Below are positions 1 to 9,801 of a stretch of DNA of 64,000 bases, one piece after another. The notes under the pieces are model-generated. The model saw only the letters and a list, made by a program, of their open reading frames with translations. It had not been told where the DNA came from and made no database searches. The translations under genes were made by a program, and so were the position numbers. Origin of the DNA: Bacillus licheniformis DSM 13 = ATCC 14580 (GTDB lineage Bacteria; Bacillota; Bacilli; Bacillales; Bacillaceae); contig NC_006270.3 of the NCBI RefSeq assembly GCF_000011645.1, positions 2,477,501-2,541,500 of the forward strand, in the 5' to 3' direction. Every line of letters begins with the position of its first letter. The first letter of the stretch is position 1.

Positions 1-940
1 GAATGTCGATATCGCCCAATCCTTCAAGCGCGGTTTCAGGCTTGATAAACTCGCCTTTCGCATGATTGATTTTATCGGCTTCAAACAGCGCTTTCGTCAT
101 TTTATAGACGGTGTCCTCATCCATCTTGTCGGATGCGACGAGCATCGCTTTGACAGCGACCGTGTTCACATCGCTCCCGATGCCGTAGGTTCCTTTTTTG
201 ATCGTATCCTCCGCATAGAACGGATACTTTTCAATCAGCTTTTTCTGCTTGTCTTTTTCAATGTTTATAATTTTGATTTTATTTTGTGCGGAAAGCCCTT
301 CGACAGCGCCTGTAGGCGTTCCAGCCGTGATGAATGCGGCATCGATAGCGCCTGACTGAATGCCGTCGGTTGATTCTTCAAAAGACAGGTTTTGCGGTTT
401 GATGTCGTCAAAAGACATCCCGTGAACCTCCAAAATCTGCTTGGCATTAATGTTGACCCCTGCTCCCGCAGCACCCACGGAAACCGTTTTGCCTTTTAAA
501 TCCTCAACCGAATTGATTCCGCTTTTTTCTGTTGTCACAATCTGTACAGTTTCAGGATACAGGGCGGCAATCGCCTTGATTCCCTCAATTTTTTCTTTAA
601 ACATCTCTTTGCCTTCTATGGCATAAGTGGCAATGTCAGTCTGGGAAAAAGCGACTTCAGCTTCCCCTTTTTGCAGAGTTGCCATGTTTTCAGCAGAAGC
701 CCCTGTAGTCTGCGTCGTAAATTTGTCTCCTGTGGCATCCTCCCAAAGGTTTGCAAACTGACCGCCAAGCGGATAATATGTACCGCCGGTTCCCCCTGTC
801 AGCAGACTGTAGTTTCCTGATCCTTTTGACGCAGATCCGCCGTCCTTATTTCCTGATGCATTGTTGCTTCCGCACGCAGCCAATCCCATGACGAGCGTCA
901 GCAGCAATACCATCCATGATAGGCTTTTCCACTTTTTCAT
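1..940 (-). CDS. TAXI-family TRAP transporter solute-binding lipoprotein (3' end missing)
   Basis: Extracytoplasmic receptor that hands a small organic acid to a TRAP transporter. The start at 940 gives a lipoprotein signal with lipobox LAAC near residue 22, then a G/S-rich linker and the TAXI opening LLTGGTGGTYYPLGG at about residues 46-60, which defines the family. The block TTGASAENM and the later VSVGAAGAGVNINA are also typical. GGGGGA lies about 5 bases before the ATG. The gene runs off the left edge after about 313 codons, so the last few residues and the membrane partner (usually a fused TRAP permease) are not visible. The substrate cannot be told from the sequence. Family call is firm. 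Confidence 0.9.
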   Translation of the reverse strand, partial: MKKWKSLSWMVLLLTLVMGLAACGSNNASGNKDGGSASKGSGNYSLLTGGTGGTYYPLGGQFANLWEDATGDKFTTQTTGASAENMATLQKGEAEVAFSQTDIATYAIEGKEMFKEKIEGIKAIAALYPETVQIVTTEKSGINSVEDLKGKTVSVGAAGAGVNINAKQILEVHGMSFDDIKPQNLSFEESTDGIQSGAIDAAFITAGTPTGAVEGLSAQNKIKIINIEKDKQKKLIEKYPFYAEDTIKKGTYGIGSDVNTVAVKAMLVASDKMDEDTVYKMTKALFEADKINHAKGEFIKPETALEGLGDIDI

Positions 941-1162
941 TCATTCTCCCCCTTTGCTTGATGGACAAATAACAATCCTATCGTACCATGAAAAATGTAT
1001 TAGTTGTCAATATATTGTTTTATTTCTAATTATTTAGTTAATTTTATGAGCCGCTCGTTCTGAATATGCGCACGGCCTCTGAAATTCTCGTCCGCTACAG
1101 CGATGTTAGTCCATAATCCCTTCGGAGGACAAGCGTGCTGGAAGATTCTATGACAAAACAAA

Positions 1163-1189
1163 AAAACCCGCGGTTATGCAGGTTTTTCA
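1163..1189 (-). terminator. Terminator after gmuR
   Basis: A-rich and T-rich arms (AAAAACC and GGTTTTT on the + strand) flank a short G/C stem at 1163-1187, so the minus-strand transcript would end in a hairpin followed by a T run. It overlaps the gmuR stop codon. The rest of 941-1186 holds no gene that I can support. Confidence 0.6.
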
Positions 1190-1900
1190 TTTCCGAATAT
1201 GGACGCTCGAAAACACAAACTTATCATAGCGATGCCTTGCAAAAGAATATTCAAACGGTTCCCCCGTATTTAAAAAAGCGACCTGTTCGACTTCAAGAAC
1301 CGGATCGTCAGGGGCGCATTCCAAGTACTCTCGGTCGAGTGCACTCGACTTATCCGCCCTGATCTTCCGGTGCGATCCGGCGATTGTCAGTTTCAGCGTC
1401 TCGGTGATGTGCCGGTAAACGGAGCCGTGAAGGACGTCTTCATTTAATTCAGAGATGACGTTCGAAGGCATATACGTTTCTTCAATGACATACGGTTCGC
1501 CTTCAACCTTTCTGAGCCTGATGATATGATACACCGGAACGGTCTTTTCGATTGACAATTGCTTTGCCACTTCATCTGAAGGGAATTCGACGTCAAATTG
1601 AATGATGCGGCTTTCGATTTGTTTGTTGGCAAGAAGCTTGGTCAGCCCAAGGTTTTCGCGGTCTGTTACACTGACGGGAAGCTGCTGAATCGATGATTTT
1701 ACAATGAAGGTGCCGTGTCCGCGCTTGCGGTACAGCATGCCTTCTGACACAAGAATATCGAGGGCTCTTTTCATCGTCATTCTGCTGCAGGAAAATTCCT
1801 TGGCGAGAGAAAGCTCATCAGGTATGGGCTGATCAATCGGATAGTATTCCTCCTGAATCCGCCTCCTCATTTCGTTTGAAATATATTCGTATTTTCTCAT
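1187..1900 (-). CDS. gmuR: GntR/HutC-family repressor of the glucomannan operon
   Basis: Transcription factor of 237 residues. An N-terminal winged helix-turn-helix (about 5-70, with the recognition region AKEFSCSRMTMKRALD) binds DNA; a UTRA ligand domain (about 90-230) should sense a phosphorylated sugar. Length and N-terminus match B. subtilis GmuR as I remember it. It is the last gene of gmuB-A-C-D-R, separated from gmuD by a hairpin. The likely operator is the perfect palindrome over the gmuB promoter at 5506-5539. The neighbouring gmuE, gmuF and gmuG of B. subtilis do not follow here; a TRAP receptor gene does. Function is inferred by orthology and context. Confidence 0.87.
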   Translation of the reverse strand: MRKYEYISNEMRRRIQEEYYPIDQPIPDELSLAKEFSCSRMTMKRALDILVSEGMLYRKRGHGTFIVKSSIQQLPVSVTDRENLGLTKLLANKQIESRIIQFDVEFPSDEVAKQLSIEKTVPVYHIIRLRKVEGEPYVIEETYMPSNVISELNEDVLHGSVYRHITETLKLTIAGSHRKIRADKSSALDREYLECAPDDPVLEVEQVAFLNTGEPFEYSFARHRYDKFVFSSVHIRK

Positions 1901-1976
1901 GTTTTAACCACCATTACTAAGGATTCTGTAGCCTGTAACACCTTCTTTATCATTATATCGGTTTTAATGCGGAAAT

Positions 1977-2004
1977 AAAAAGATGGCCCAACTGACCATC
2001 TTTT
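1977..2004 (-). terminator. Hairpin between gmuD and gmuR
   Basis: Inverted repeat AAAAGATGG / CCATCTTTT with a 9-base loop, followed on the minus strand by a T-rich stretch. It sits 16 bases after the gmuD stop and could reduce gmuR expression relative to the structural genes. Confidence 0.6.
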
Positions 2005-2019
2005 AGCCCGAGTCCCTTT

Positions 2020-3435
2020 TTAAAAACCGTTGTTCTCGGCAACTTTCTTAAACCAGTATCCGCTTTTTTTAATCGTTCGTTCGCCGTTTTTGTCAAGGTT
2101 GACAGATACAAAACCGTAGCGGTTTTTATAGGCGTTCGTCCATGACCAGTTGTCCATGAAGGTCCAAAGATGATAGCCTTTGACATTCGCTCCTTCCTGA
2201 ATGGCTCTGTGCACCCATTTTAAGTGTTCTTTTATAAACGAAATTCTGTAGTCATCGCGGATCATGCCGTCTTCGCCGCGGAAACGTTCTTCTCCTTCAA
2301 CGCCCATCCCATTTTCAGAAATAAAGCATTCAATATTTCCGTAGTTTTCTTTGACATTGATTAAAATATCATAGATTCCTTTTTCATATATCTCCCAGCC
2401 GCGGTGGCGGTTCATTTTTCGTCCGGGCATTTCATAATGGTCAAAAAACCGTTCCGGCATAAAAGGCGCGTCCGGATGAGGCAGGTGCTCCTTCGCTTTC
2501 ACCCGTCTCGGCTGATAATAATTGATGCCGAGCAGATCGACAGTGTGATTTTTGATCAGCTCCAAGTCTCCTTCTTCCATGACAGGCAAATAGCCTTCTT
2601 CTTTTAATATATCTGTTAAAAGCTGCGGAAACTCACCCTTAACGGCGGGATCAAGAAACGATCGGTTAAAGAAAGCGTCGGCTATTTCAGATGCTCTTAC
2701 ATCTGCCGGATGCTGGCTTCGCGGGTAGGACGGCGTTAAATTTAAAATGATGCCGATTTTGCCGTCGCCCCCGAGTCTGCGATAAGCTTCGACAGCTTTA
2801 GCGTTTGAAAGAATTTCATGGTATGCGACCTGGACGGCTTTTTGAAAGTCGACGATGTTCGGATAGTGAAAATCGTATAGATAGCCGCCTTCTGCAGGAA
2901 CGATCGGCTCATTGTGGGTAAACCATTTTTTCACTCGGTCCCCGTACAGCCTGAAGCACGTTTCCGCGTATGAAGCAAAGTGATCGACGACTTGCCTGTT
3001 TTCCCATCCGCCGATTTGCTGGAGCGCAAGCGGCATGTCAAAATGATAAAGGTTGACAAAAGGCTCGATGCCAGCCGCAAGCAGTTCATCGATGACTCGG
3101 TTATAAAAGGCAGCTCCTTCTTTGTTCAGCCGCCCTTTTCCATCAGGAAACAGACGAGCCCACGAAATGGAGAAACGAAAAGAGTGGTGGCCAAGCTCTT
3201 TCATCAGCTGAATATCTTCTCTGTAAGTCTCGTAAAAACGCGAAGTCTTCTCAGGGCCTACTCCGTCAAAAAATCGGTTTGGCTCTTTTTCGTACCAGTG
3301 ATCCCAAATGTTCTTTCCTTTGCCTCCTTCGGCCGCCGCTCCTTCAGTCTGAGTGGCGGAAGCCGCCGACCCCCACCAGAAGCCATTTGGAAAACGGTAT
3401 TGAATTTGTTCTAGCTGCGGTTCTGTTTTTGACAT
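2020..3435 (-). CDS. gmuD: 6-phospho-beta-glucosidase, glycoside hydrolase family 1
   Basis: Cytoplasmic GH1 enzyme of 471 residues that cleaves phosphorylated beta-linked disaccharides delivered by the PTS. The GH1 N-terminal signature FPNGFWWGSAASATQTEG is at about residues 15-32. The acid/base glutamate is in FTHNEP (about 170) and the nucleophile in ISENGMG (about 370). The C-terminal WTNAYKNRYGF is the usual GH1 end region. It lies 15 bases downstream of gmuC, between the PTS genes and gmuR, as in the B. subtilis gmu operon, where it acts on cellobiose- and mannobiose-type phosphates. A cellobiose-only role cannot be excluded. Confidence 0.9.
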   Translation of the reverse strand: MSKTEPQLEQIQYRFPNGFWWGSAASATQTEGAAAEGGKGKNIWDHWYEKEPNRFFDGVGPEKTSRFYETYREDIQLMKELGHHSFRFSISWARLFPDGKGRLNKEGAAFYNRVIDELLAAGIEPFVNLYHFDMPLALQQIGGWENRQVVDHFASYAETCFRLYGDRVKKWFTHNEPIVPAEGGYLYDFHYPNIVDFQKAVQVAYHEILSNAKAVEAYRRLGGDGKIGIILNLTPSYPRSQHPADVRASEIADAFFNRSFLDPAVKGEFPQLLTDILKEEGYLPVMEEGDLELIKNHTVDLLGINYYQPRRVKAKEHLPHPDAPFMPERFFDHYEMPGRKMNRHRGWEIYEKGIYDILINVKENYGNIECFISENGMGVEGEERFRGEDGMIRDDYRISFIKEHLKWVHRAIQEGANVKGYHLWTFMDNWSWTNAYKNRYGFVSVNLDKNGERTIKKSGYWFKKVAENNGF

Positions 3436-3450
3436 GTCATCAATCTCCTT

Positions 3451-4766
3451 TTAAAGTCCTAGTGTTGTCTTTTCTTGTTCCGCTTCATTGATCTCCTGCT
3501 CTTTTTTCATATTCATCCGGTCGATGAATTTCAAAAATGGGAACCAGATCATAAAGACAACGGCTAAATTCACAATCTGAAGAATGCCGCCGGCAAGCGA
3601 ATTGGTCGCCATCATTCCGCTGATAAAGATCGGCACAGTCCAAGGAATCGTGACCCCGGTCGGCGGCGGTACAAGCCCGGACGCCATCGCGAAATACGTA
3701 ATCAAAGTGACGATCATCGGCGAGATGACCCACGGAATAAAAATGAGCGGGTTCATGACGATCGGCAGACCGAAAATGATCGGTTCATTTACGTTGAAAA
3801 TTCCCGGGGCTGCTCCGAGTTTTGCGACCTGCTTCATCTGCTTGCTCCTCATAAACAGCAGGATCGCAATAATCACGCCAAGGTCATGCCGGTTCCGCCC
3901 ATTCCGACGGTGTAGACTTCCATAAACTGCTTATTGATAATATGCGGCACTTCTCCTGTTGCGGTATAGCTATTCAAATTTTCGATCGAAAGCGTATTCC
4001 AGATCGGATCCATAACGGAGTTGATGATAATTTGTCCGTGGAGTCCGAAAAACCAGAGCAGCTGAGTGAAAAATATGGCAATCAAGGTCGGAATGATACC
4101 GCTTCCAAGACCGACAAGCGGAGCCTGCACCAGGTTGTAAATTAAATCGTGCATATTCGTATTGAACGCTTGGGTTACAAGGATATTGATCACCAAGTAG
4201 ACGGACAAGGTCATCACCGCCGGAATCAGCGCGGCAAAAGATTTTGCTACAGCAGGCGGAACGCCGGCAGGCATTTTGATCGTATAGTTTTTCTGGACAA
4301 AAAATCTGAAAATCTCAGCGGATGTAAAGGCGGTAATCATTCCGAGGAACATCCCTTTCGCACCGAGCCTGTCAATCGGGATGACGTTCGGAATCACTTC
4401 CCCTCCTTCGCCGTTTAATACAAACGGAGTCAGCAGAAGGAACGATGCCAAAGCGACGACTCCTCCAAAAACCGCTTCGACTTCATAAGTTTTGGACAAA
4501 TAATACCCGATCCCGAATACGACGAAAACGGACATGATGCTGATCGTTGCGCTCGGCGCTATGCTTAAAGCCGACTGGAACGTTTCAAGCGCGGATTTGC
4601 TCATCATTTTATTGAGAAACGGCAAATTGGTTAAAACGACAATGATCGATCCGAAAATGGTGAGCGGAAAAGCCAGCATAAATGCATCCCTCAGCACGCC
4701 TAAATACCGGTTATTATTCAGCTTCCCGGCAATCGGCACCAAGAGGTTGCTCAATTTTTCAAACAT
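3451..4766 (-). pseudogene. gmuC: PTS EIIC, oligo-beta-mannoside/cellobiose type, frameshifted
   Basis: Membrane channel component of the glucomannan PTS. The first frame (4766-3873) begins MFEKLSNLLVPIAGKL and ends GGTGMTLA then stop. The other frame continues at once from 3875 with VIIAILLFMRSKQ and the EIIC block FNVNEPIIFGLPIVMNP to 3451. Restoring one base in the GG at 3878-3879 (minus-strand TTGGCG to TTGGGCG) joins both into about 438 residues, the normal family length. Everything else looks intact, so the lesion is recent or is a sequencing or assembly error in a short G run. If real, the PTS lacks part of its substrate domain and gmu sugars would not enter by this route. Confidence 0.88.
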
Positions 4767-4805
4767 GGTCTCTTATCCCCCTTCGATTTTGCCATGCAGT
4801 GCGAA

Positions 4806-5138
4806 TCATAGACTTTTCTCTTTGAACAATTCCAATAATTCAGAAACGAGTTCCTTCATCGTGAGCGTCGACATCAAATGGTCCTCGGCATGCAAGAGCA
4901 GCAAAGAGAACTCATTTTTTCCCCCGCCCGCTTCTTTTTGGATCATTTGAAAATGAATATCGTGGGACTGCTGCAAATCGTCTTCTGCCTGTTGTAGCAG
5001 CTCCTCTGCTTTCTGAACGCTGCCGGCGCGGTATTCCCTGATGGACTGAATAACCTTGCTGCGGGCGTTTCCGCTGTGAAGAATGAGCTGAAAGCAAATT
5101 TGTTCGCCTGTTAATTCATCGAGCTTTAATTTTTCCAT
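4806..5138 (-). CDS. gmuA: PTS EIIA, lactose/cellobiose family
   Basis: Cytoplasmic phosphocarrier of 110 residues that takes phosphate from HPr and passes it to GmuB. The phosphorylated histidine is expected in the conserved HAEDHLMST near residue 85. The helical, Glu-rich make-up is typical of the family. ATG at 5138 is preferred over the in-frame TTG at 5147, which overlaps the gmuB stop and has its Shine-Dalgarno too close. The gap to gmuB is only 5 bases and to gmuC about 40 bases, so these are co-transcribed. Confidence 0.9.
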   Translation of the reverse strand: MEKLKLDELTGEQICFQLILHSGNARSKVIQSIREYRAGSVQKAEELLQQAEDDLQQSHDIHFQMIQKEAGGGKNEFSLLLLHAEDHLMSTLTMKELVSELLELFKEKSL

Positions 5139-5143
5139 TATCG

Positions 5144-5452
5144 TCAATCCCCGATCAGGCTTAGCGCCTGTTCATAAGCTTTCTTTCCATCAGCCATTCC
5201 GTAAGCCAGCATATCAATCACATCAACCTTAATACCGTACTGTTCAGCTTCCTTCTGCAGCTCGCCTTTTAAAAAGCTCATTTGCGGGCCGATGAGAACG
5301 ACGTTCGCCTCTGCCATCTCTTTTTTCGCCTGGTCCTGTCCGACCGCCCAAATTTTTGCCTCGTCACCGATTGAATGCGCGTATTCCTGCATCTTGGTAA
5401 CCAGGAGACTTGTCGACATTCCAGAGCTGCATGCGAGTAAAATTTTCTTCAT
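5144..5452 (-). CDS. gmuB: PTS EIIB, lactose/cellobiose family
   Basis: Phosphotransfer domain protein of 102 residues. The phosphocysteine loop is ACSSGMSTSLLV near residues 8-19, the signature of lactose/cellobiose EIIB enzymes; LIGPQMSFLK follows as the second conserved element. It is the first gene of the operon, about 36 bases after the predicted transcription start, and is followed directly by gmuA. It moves phosphate from GmuA to the incoming sugar. Glucomannan or cellobiose specificity is inferred from operon order. Confidence 0.92.
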   Translation of the reverse strand: MKKILLACSSGMSTSLLVTKMQEYAHSIGDEAKIWAVGQDQAKKEMAEANVVLIGPQMSFLKGELQKEAEQYGIKVDVIDMLAYGMADGKKAYEQALSLIGD

Positions 5453-5471
5453 GGTGATCTCCTCCCTTTAT

Positions 5472-5485
5472 TAAAAGCGCTTTCA
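5472..5485 (-). promoter_or_regulatory. Candidate cre (CcpA) site in the gmuB leader
   Basis: On the minus strand the sequence reads TGAAAGCGCTTTTA, one end-base short of the cre consensus TGWAANCGNTNNCA. It lies just after the predicted transcription start, where CcpA usually blocks elongation. Glucose repression of the gmu operon would be expected. Confidence 0.75.
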
Positions 5486-5495
5486 CACAACTATT

Positions 5496-5523
5496 ATTAT
5501 ATCTTTTTATTTTTAAATGTCTA
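5496..5523 (-). promoter_or_regulatory. Sigma-A promoter of gmuB-A-C-D-R
   Basis: Minus strand: -35 TAGACA (5518-5523), 16-base spacer, -10 TATAAT (5496-5501). The -35 box lies inside the palindrome at 5506-5539, so an operator-bound repressor would block RNA polymerase. Confidence 0.75.
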
Positions 5524-5539
5524 GACATTTAAAAATAAA
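5506..5539. promoter_or_regulatory. 34-bp perfect palindrome, probable GmuR operator
   Basis: The half-site TTTATTTTTAAATGTCT (5506-5522) is followed by its exact reverse complement (5523-5539), with no spacer. The core AAATGTCTAGACATTT resembles HutC-type GntR operators. It covers the -35 region of the gmuB promoter. A GntR-family gene ends the same operon, which makes GmuR the natural ligand. Confidence 0.8.
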
Positions 5540-5564
5540 TGTATGTATTTATTTTGAACAATAA

Positions 5565-5595
5565 AAAAACCCCTCTTCTTTCCAGAGGGGTTTTC
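5565..5595 (-). terminator. Terminator of the alkaline phosphatase gene
   Basis: Arms AAAACCCCTCT (5566-5576) and AGAGGGGTTTT (5584-5594) with a 7-base loop, followed on the minus strand by TTT. It starts 8 bases after the phosphatase stop codon and separates that gene from the gmu promoter. Confidence 0.9.
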
Positions 5596-5602
5596 AAATA
5601 AA

Positions 5603-7264
5603 TTATCTGGCGTATTTTTTGAATAGCTGAACTGCTTCTTTAGGCACGTAGAAGGATCCATTGCTTTCAACAATCACGCTGTCTAGTTCGTATTCCTTCC
5701 CGTTGATTCTGATAATGTTTTTGTTCACAGGCATTTCGGCTTTTGCTTTTTTGCGCGCTGCGACAAGAACTGGGTTAGCCGGATCTTTTTGATCGATCGT
5801 TACGCTGGCTCCGGCTTTTTTAAATGCCTGTTTTGCTTCGATAAATAATTCGTTTGTTAATTTGTCTAAGTTGAAGCCCATTGCCTTTGCCATCGTTTTG
5901 GCGATATCGGTGTTTTCGACGAGACCCTGCGGCTTTTCTGGACCATACGAATACAGGAAGACGTCTTCACCCGTATGACCGCCTGTTGTGAATCCGATGT
6001 TGGCCCGGTTGCTGAGCAGCTTGGTAAATAATGAAGCCGCTTCTTTTTTGTTTTTCACGCTTTTCAGCTGTTCCTTCTCTGCCGGCGTTAAATCATCAAG
6101 TCCGTAAAGCTTCGCCGCTTCTTCGATATTCGATAAGTCGTCTTTTAATTTGCCAGTTGCGCCTTCCACCGTCATTTTAGCTTTTTTCAGCGGATCGACA
6201 TAGGCTGATACCGGTGTTGTGTCATAGCCTTTCGTCGTGTTGCTGTTGCCGATGGAGATGCCGCTGTTGCCATGGTCTGAGACGGCAATAACCATTGTAT
6301 GTTTATCTTTTTTAGCGAAATCAAGCGCTTCTTTCACCGCGTTATCAAACGCCAATACATCGCTGATCATGCCGATCGGATCGTTTTGATGCGCTGCCCA
6401 GTCAGGCTTGCTTCCTTCCACGAATAAAAAGAAACCGTCCTTGTCTTTAGAAAGCGTCTGAATCGATTTTTTCGTCATCTCTGCAATAGTCGGCTGCTCT
6501 GGATGCGTTGCGCGGCGGTCCATGTCATACGCGAGATCGCGCTGTGAGAAGGCGCCCCAGATTTTTTTCGATTTTGACTTGAGGAGTTGATCTTTCGTTT
6601 CAACGAAATCGTACTTTTTATCTTTGAGCACTTTTACAAGGTCTTCACCGTCTTTGCGGCTTTTATCCTTTGTACCCGGCTGAAGCGATTCTTTTCCTCC
6701 GCCAAGGACAACATCCATGTTTTGATAAACCTGCTGTTCACCGAGCACTTCAAAATTATTGCGGTCTTTATGATGGCCGGAATAGCCGGCAGGCGTGGCA
6801 TGCTGAATTTCAGATGTTGCAATGATGCCGGTTGCTTTCCCCTTCTGTTTTGCGCCTTCCAGCACGTTTGCTACAGGCCGGTAATGATCTTTTTCACGGA
6901 CCTTCTCGACTCCTGGTGTATTCACTTTTGAAGGCAGCACACCGATATAGGAAGAATTTGATTTTCGTCCCGTTGCCATCGCAGTTGCTGCAGGTGCAGA
7001 ATCAGTGATCGCCGATTCTGCCGAATACGTCCGGACACCGCCGCTGACGATCTGGTCCATTGCGAGCGGTTCGCCTTTATACCAGCGTGCCAAAGTTGTT
7101 GCAGAAGAGCTTGTCCCATCCATGACCATCATGATCACGTTTTTGACCTTCGGCTCTTCTTTTTTTTTCGCTGTTTCCATTGCCGCACTGCCTGTTCCCG
7201 CCGATCCTAAAGCGACTGCGCCTGCCAGTGTAATGCCGACGATTCTGTTGCGTAAGAAACCCAT
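5603..7264 (-). CDS. phoA: Secreted alkaline phosphatase
   Basis: Phosphomonoesterase of about 553 residues, exported to release inorganic phosphate. A signal peptide (about 1-28, ending GTGSAA) precedes the mature chain. The metal ligand region is MMVMDGTSSS; the catalytic serine is in ITDSAPAATAMATG; histidine ligands lie in SDHGNSG and GGHTGEDVF. The last 40 residues (INGKEYELDSVIVESNGSFY) look like a short copper-amine-oxidase-N-type module added to the phosphatase fold. The start at 7264 is chosen over an upstream ATG at 7291 because GGAGGG lies about 9 bases before it. A Pho box lies upstream at 7322-7360. Members of this family in Bacillus are named phoA or phoB; the exact paralogue is uncertain. 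Confidence 0.9.
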   Translation of the reverse strand: MGFLRNRIVGITLAGAVALGSAGTGSAAMETAKKKEEPKVKNVIMMVMDGTSSSATTLARWYKGEPLAMDQIVSGGVRTYSAESAITDSAPAATAMATGRKSNSSYIGVLPSKVNTPGVEKVREKDHYRPVANVLEGAKQKGKATGIIATSEIQHATPAGYSGHHKDRNNFEVLGEQQVYQNMDVVLGGGKESLQPGTKDKSRKDGEDLVKVLKDKKYDFVETKDQLLKSKSKKIWGAFSQRDLAYDMDRRATHPEQPTIAEMTKKSIQTLSKDKDGFFLFVEGSKPDWAAHQNDPIGMISDVLAFDNAVKEALDFAKKDKHTMVIAVSDHGNSGISIGNSNTTKGYDTTPVSAYVDPLKKAKMTVEGATGKLKDDLSNIEEAAKLYGLDDLTPAEKEQLKSVKNKKEAASLFTKLLSNRANIGFTTGGHTGEDVFLYSYGPEKPQGLVENTDIAKTMAKAMGFNLDKLTNELFIEAKQAFKKAGASVTIDQKDPANPVLVAARKKAKAEMPVNKNIIRINGKEYELDSVIVESNGSFYVPKEAVQLFKKYAR

Positions 7265-7321
7265 TCTTATGTACTCCCTCCATAACTGCATTTTGTTGAC
7301 ACACCTACACTATCATTGCTA

Positions 7322-7360
7322 TGTAAACAGCACTTTTGCTTTCTATTAATCTTATGTAAA
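7322..7360 (-). promoter_or_regulatory. Pho box: four PhoP-type repeats in 11-bp steps
   Basis: Minus strand: TTTACA (7355-7360), TTAATA (7344-7349), CAAAAG (7333-7338, weak) and TTTACA (7322-7327), each 11 bp apart. PhoP binds TT(A/C/T)A(C/T)A direct repeats with this period. The array lies 58-96 bp upstream of the phosphatase start, which predicts induction by phosphate starvation. Confidence 0.78.
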
Positions 7361-7377
7361 TTTTCATGGGCTTATGA

Positions 7378-7405
7378 TGAAAAGAAGGCATCCGCCTTCT
7401 TTTCA
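7378..7405 (-). terminator. Terminator of glucose 1-dehydrogenase gene
   Basis: Perfect 12-bp stem TGAAAAGAAGGC / GCCTTCTTTTCA with a 4-base loop. It includes the gdh stop codon. The T run after the stem is short, so termination may be partial. Confidence 0.65.
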
Positions 7406-8188
7406 CCCTTTTCCCGCTTGGAATCCCGGGTATTTTGTCATCCCGCCGTCTACATACAGCGTCAGGCCCGTCACATAGCTTGCTTCTTCGGATGCTAGCC
7501 AGGCCGCGCAGGCTGCGACTTCCTCCGGCTTTCCGATATACCCTATAGGAATCAATTCAATAACGCCTTTTTTCAATTCGGGATCAGCGAATTTTTCGGC
7601 GTTAATCGGCGTATCGATTGCACCGGGGCCGATCGCGTTTACCCGGATTCCTTTCGGGGCATATTCAAGGGCAAGGGTTTCCGTCAGCAGTTTTGCCCCG
7701 CCCTTGCTTGCCGCATAATGGACAAAATGCGGCCACGGGATTTGCTGATGGACGCTGGACATATTGATGACCGAGCCTTTAATATTATGGTCGAGCATAT
7801 AGCCGATCGCTTCCCGGCATCCTAGAAACATCCCCGTCAAATTGGTTGATATGACGCGGTTCCAGTCCTCTAGAGCCAAATCCTCAGAAGGTACTTCATT
7901 TTCCACCCCTGCGTTGTTCACCATCACATCAACGGAACCGAATGAATCAACAGCCTGTCTGATCAGCGCTTTTACATCATCTTCTTTTGAGACATCTCCT
8001 TGAACGGCAATCGCGCGCGCTCCGCTGCTTTCTATTTTCTCCACCGTCTCTTCAGGATTTTCTTCTTCCTTGAAATAATTGATCACTACATTGGCTTTTT
8101 CAGCACCGAAGCGCAGTGCCATCGCTTTTCCAAGGCCTGTACCCGCCCCTGTGATAACGACCGTTTTTCCCTCTAAACTTGGATACAT
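7403..8188 (-). CDS. gdh: Glucose 1-dehydrogenase, SDR family
   Basis: NAD(P)-dependent oxidation of beta-D-glucose to gluconolactone. The protein has 261 residues, the exact length of Bacillus glucose dehydrogenases. The cofactor loop is TGAGTGLG (about 13-20), NNAG is near 91, and the catalytic triad is Ser in INMSSVHQQIPWP plus the Tyr and Lys of YAASKGG. The C-terminus DGGMTKYPGFQAGKG is the Gdh-specific ending. A strong AAGGAGG lies 10 bases before the ATG. It stands alone between two terminators, next to gndA; both deal with gluconate-related carbon, but a functional link is only a guess. Confidence 0.9.
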   Translation of the reverse strand: MYPSLEGKTVVITGAGTGLGKAMALRFGAEKANVVINYFKEEENPEETVEKIESSGARAIAVQGDVSKEDDVKALIRQAVDSFGSVDVMVNNAGVENEVPSEDLALEDWNRVISTNLTGMFLGCREAIGYMLDHNIKGSVINMSSVHQQIPWPHFVHYAASKGGAKLLTETLALEYAPKGIRVNAIGPGAIDTPINAEKFADPELKKGVIELIPIGYIGKPEEVAACAAWLASEEASYVTGLTLYVDGGMTKYPGFQAGKG

Positions 8189-8267
8189 GGGTTGATTCCT
8201 CCTTATTGAAACTCACTTTTGAGTAGGTTTCCACACAACCGCTTAAACATGCATCCTTCCGAAAATC

Positions 8268-8303
8268 AAAAAAACCGCAAGCTTTTCAGCTTGCGGTTTT
8301 ACA
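8268..8303 (-). terminator. Terminator of gndA
   Basis: Stem AAAACCGCAAGC / GCTTGCGGTTTT with a 6-base loop, then TTTGATTTT on the minus strand. It begins right after the gndA stop codon. Confidence 0.92.
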
Positions 8304-8305
8304 TC

Positions 8306-9715
<1,410 letters not shown>

Positions 9716-9801
9716 GTCTAACGTCCCTTCTAAAGCGTTTAGCATTATAGTTTAATTTTTATTTAAATTGAAATTACCACACTTTGACCTACATTTTCAA
9801 G

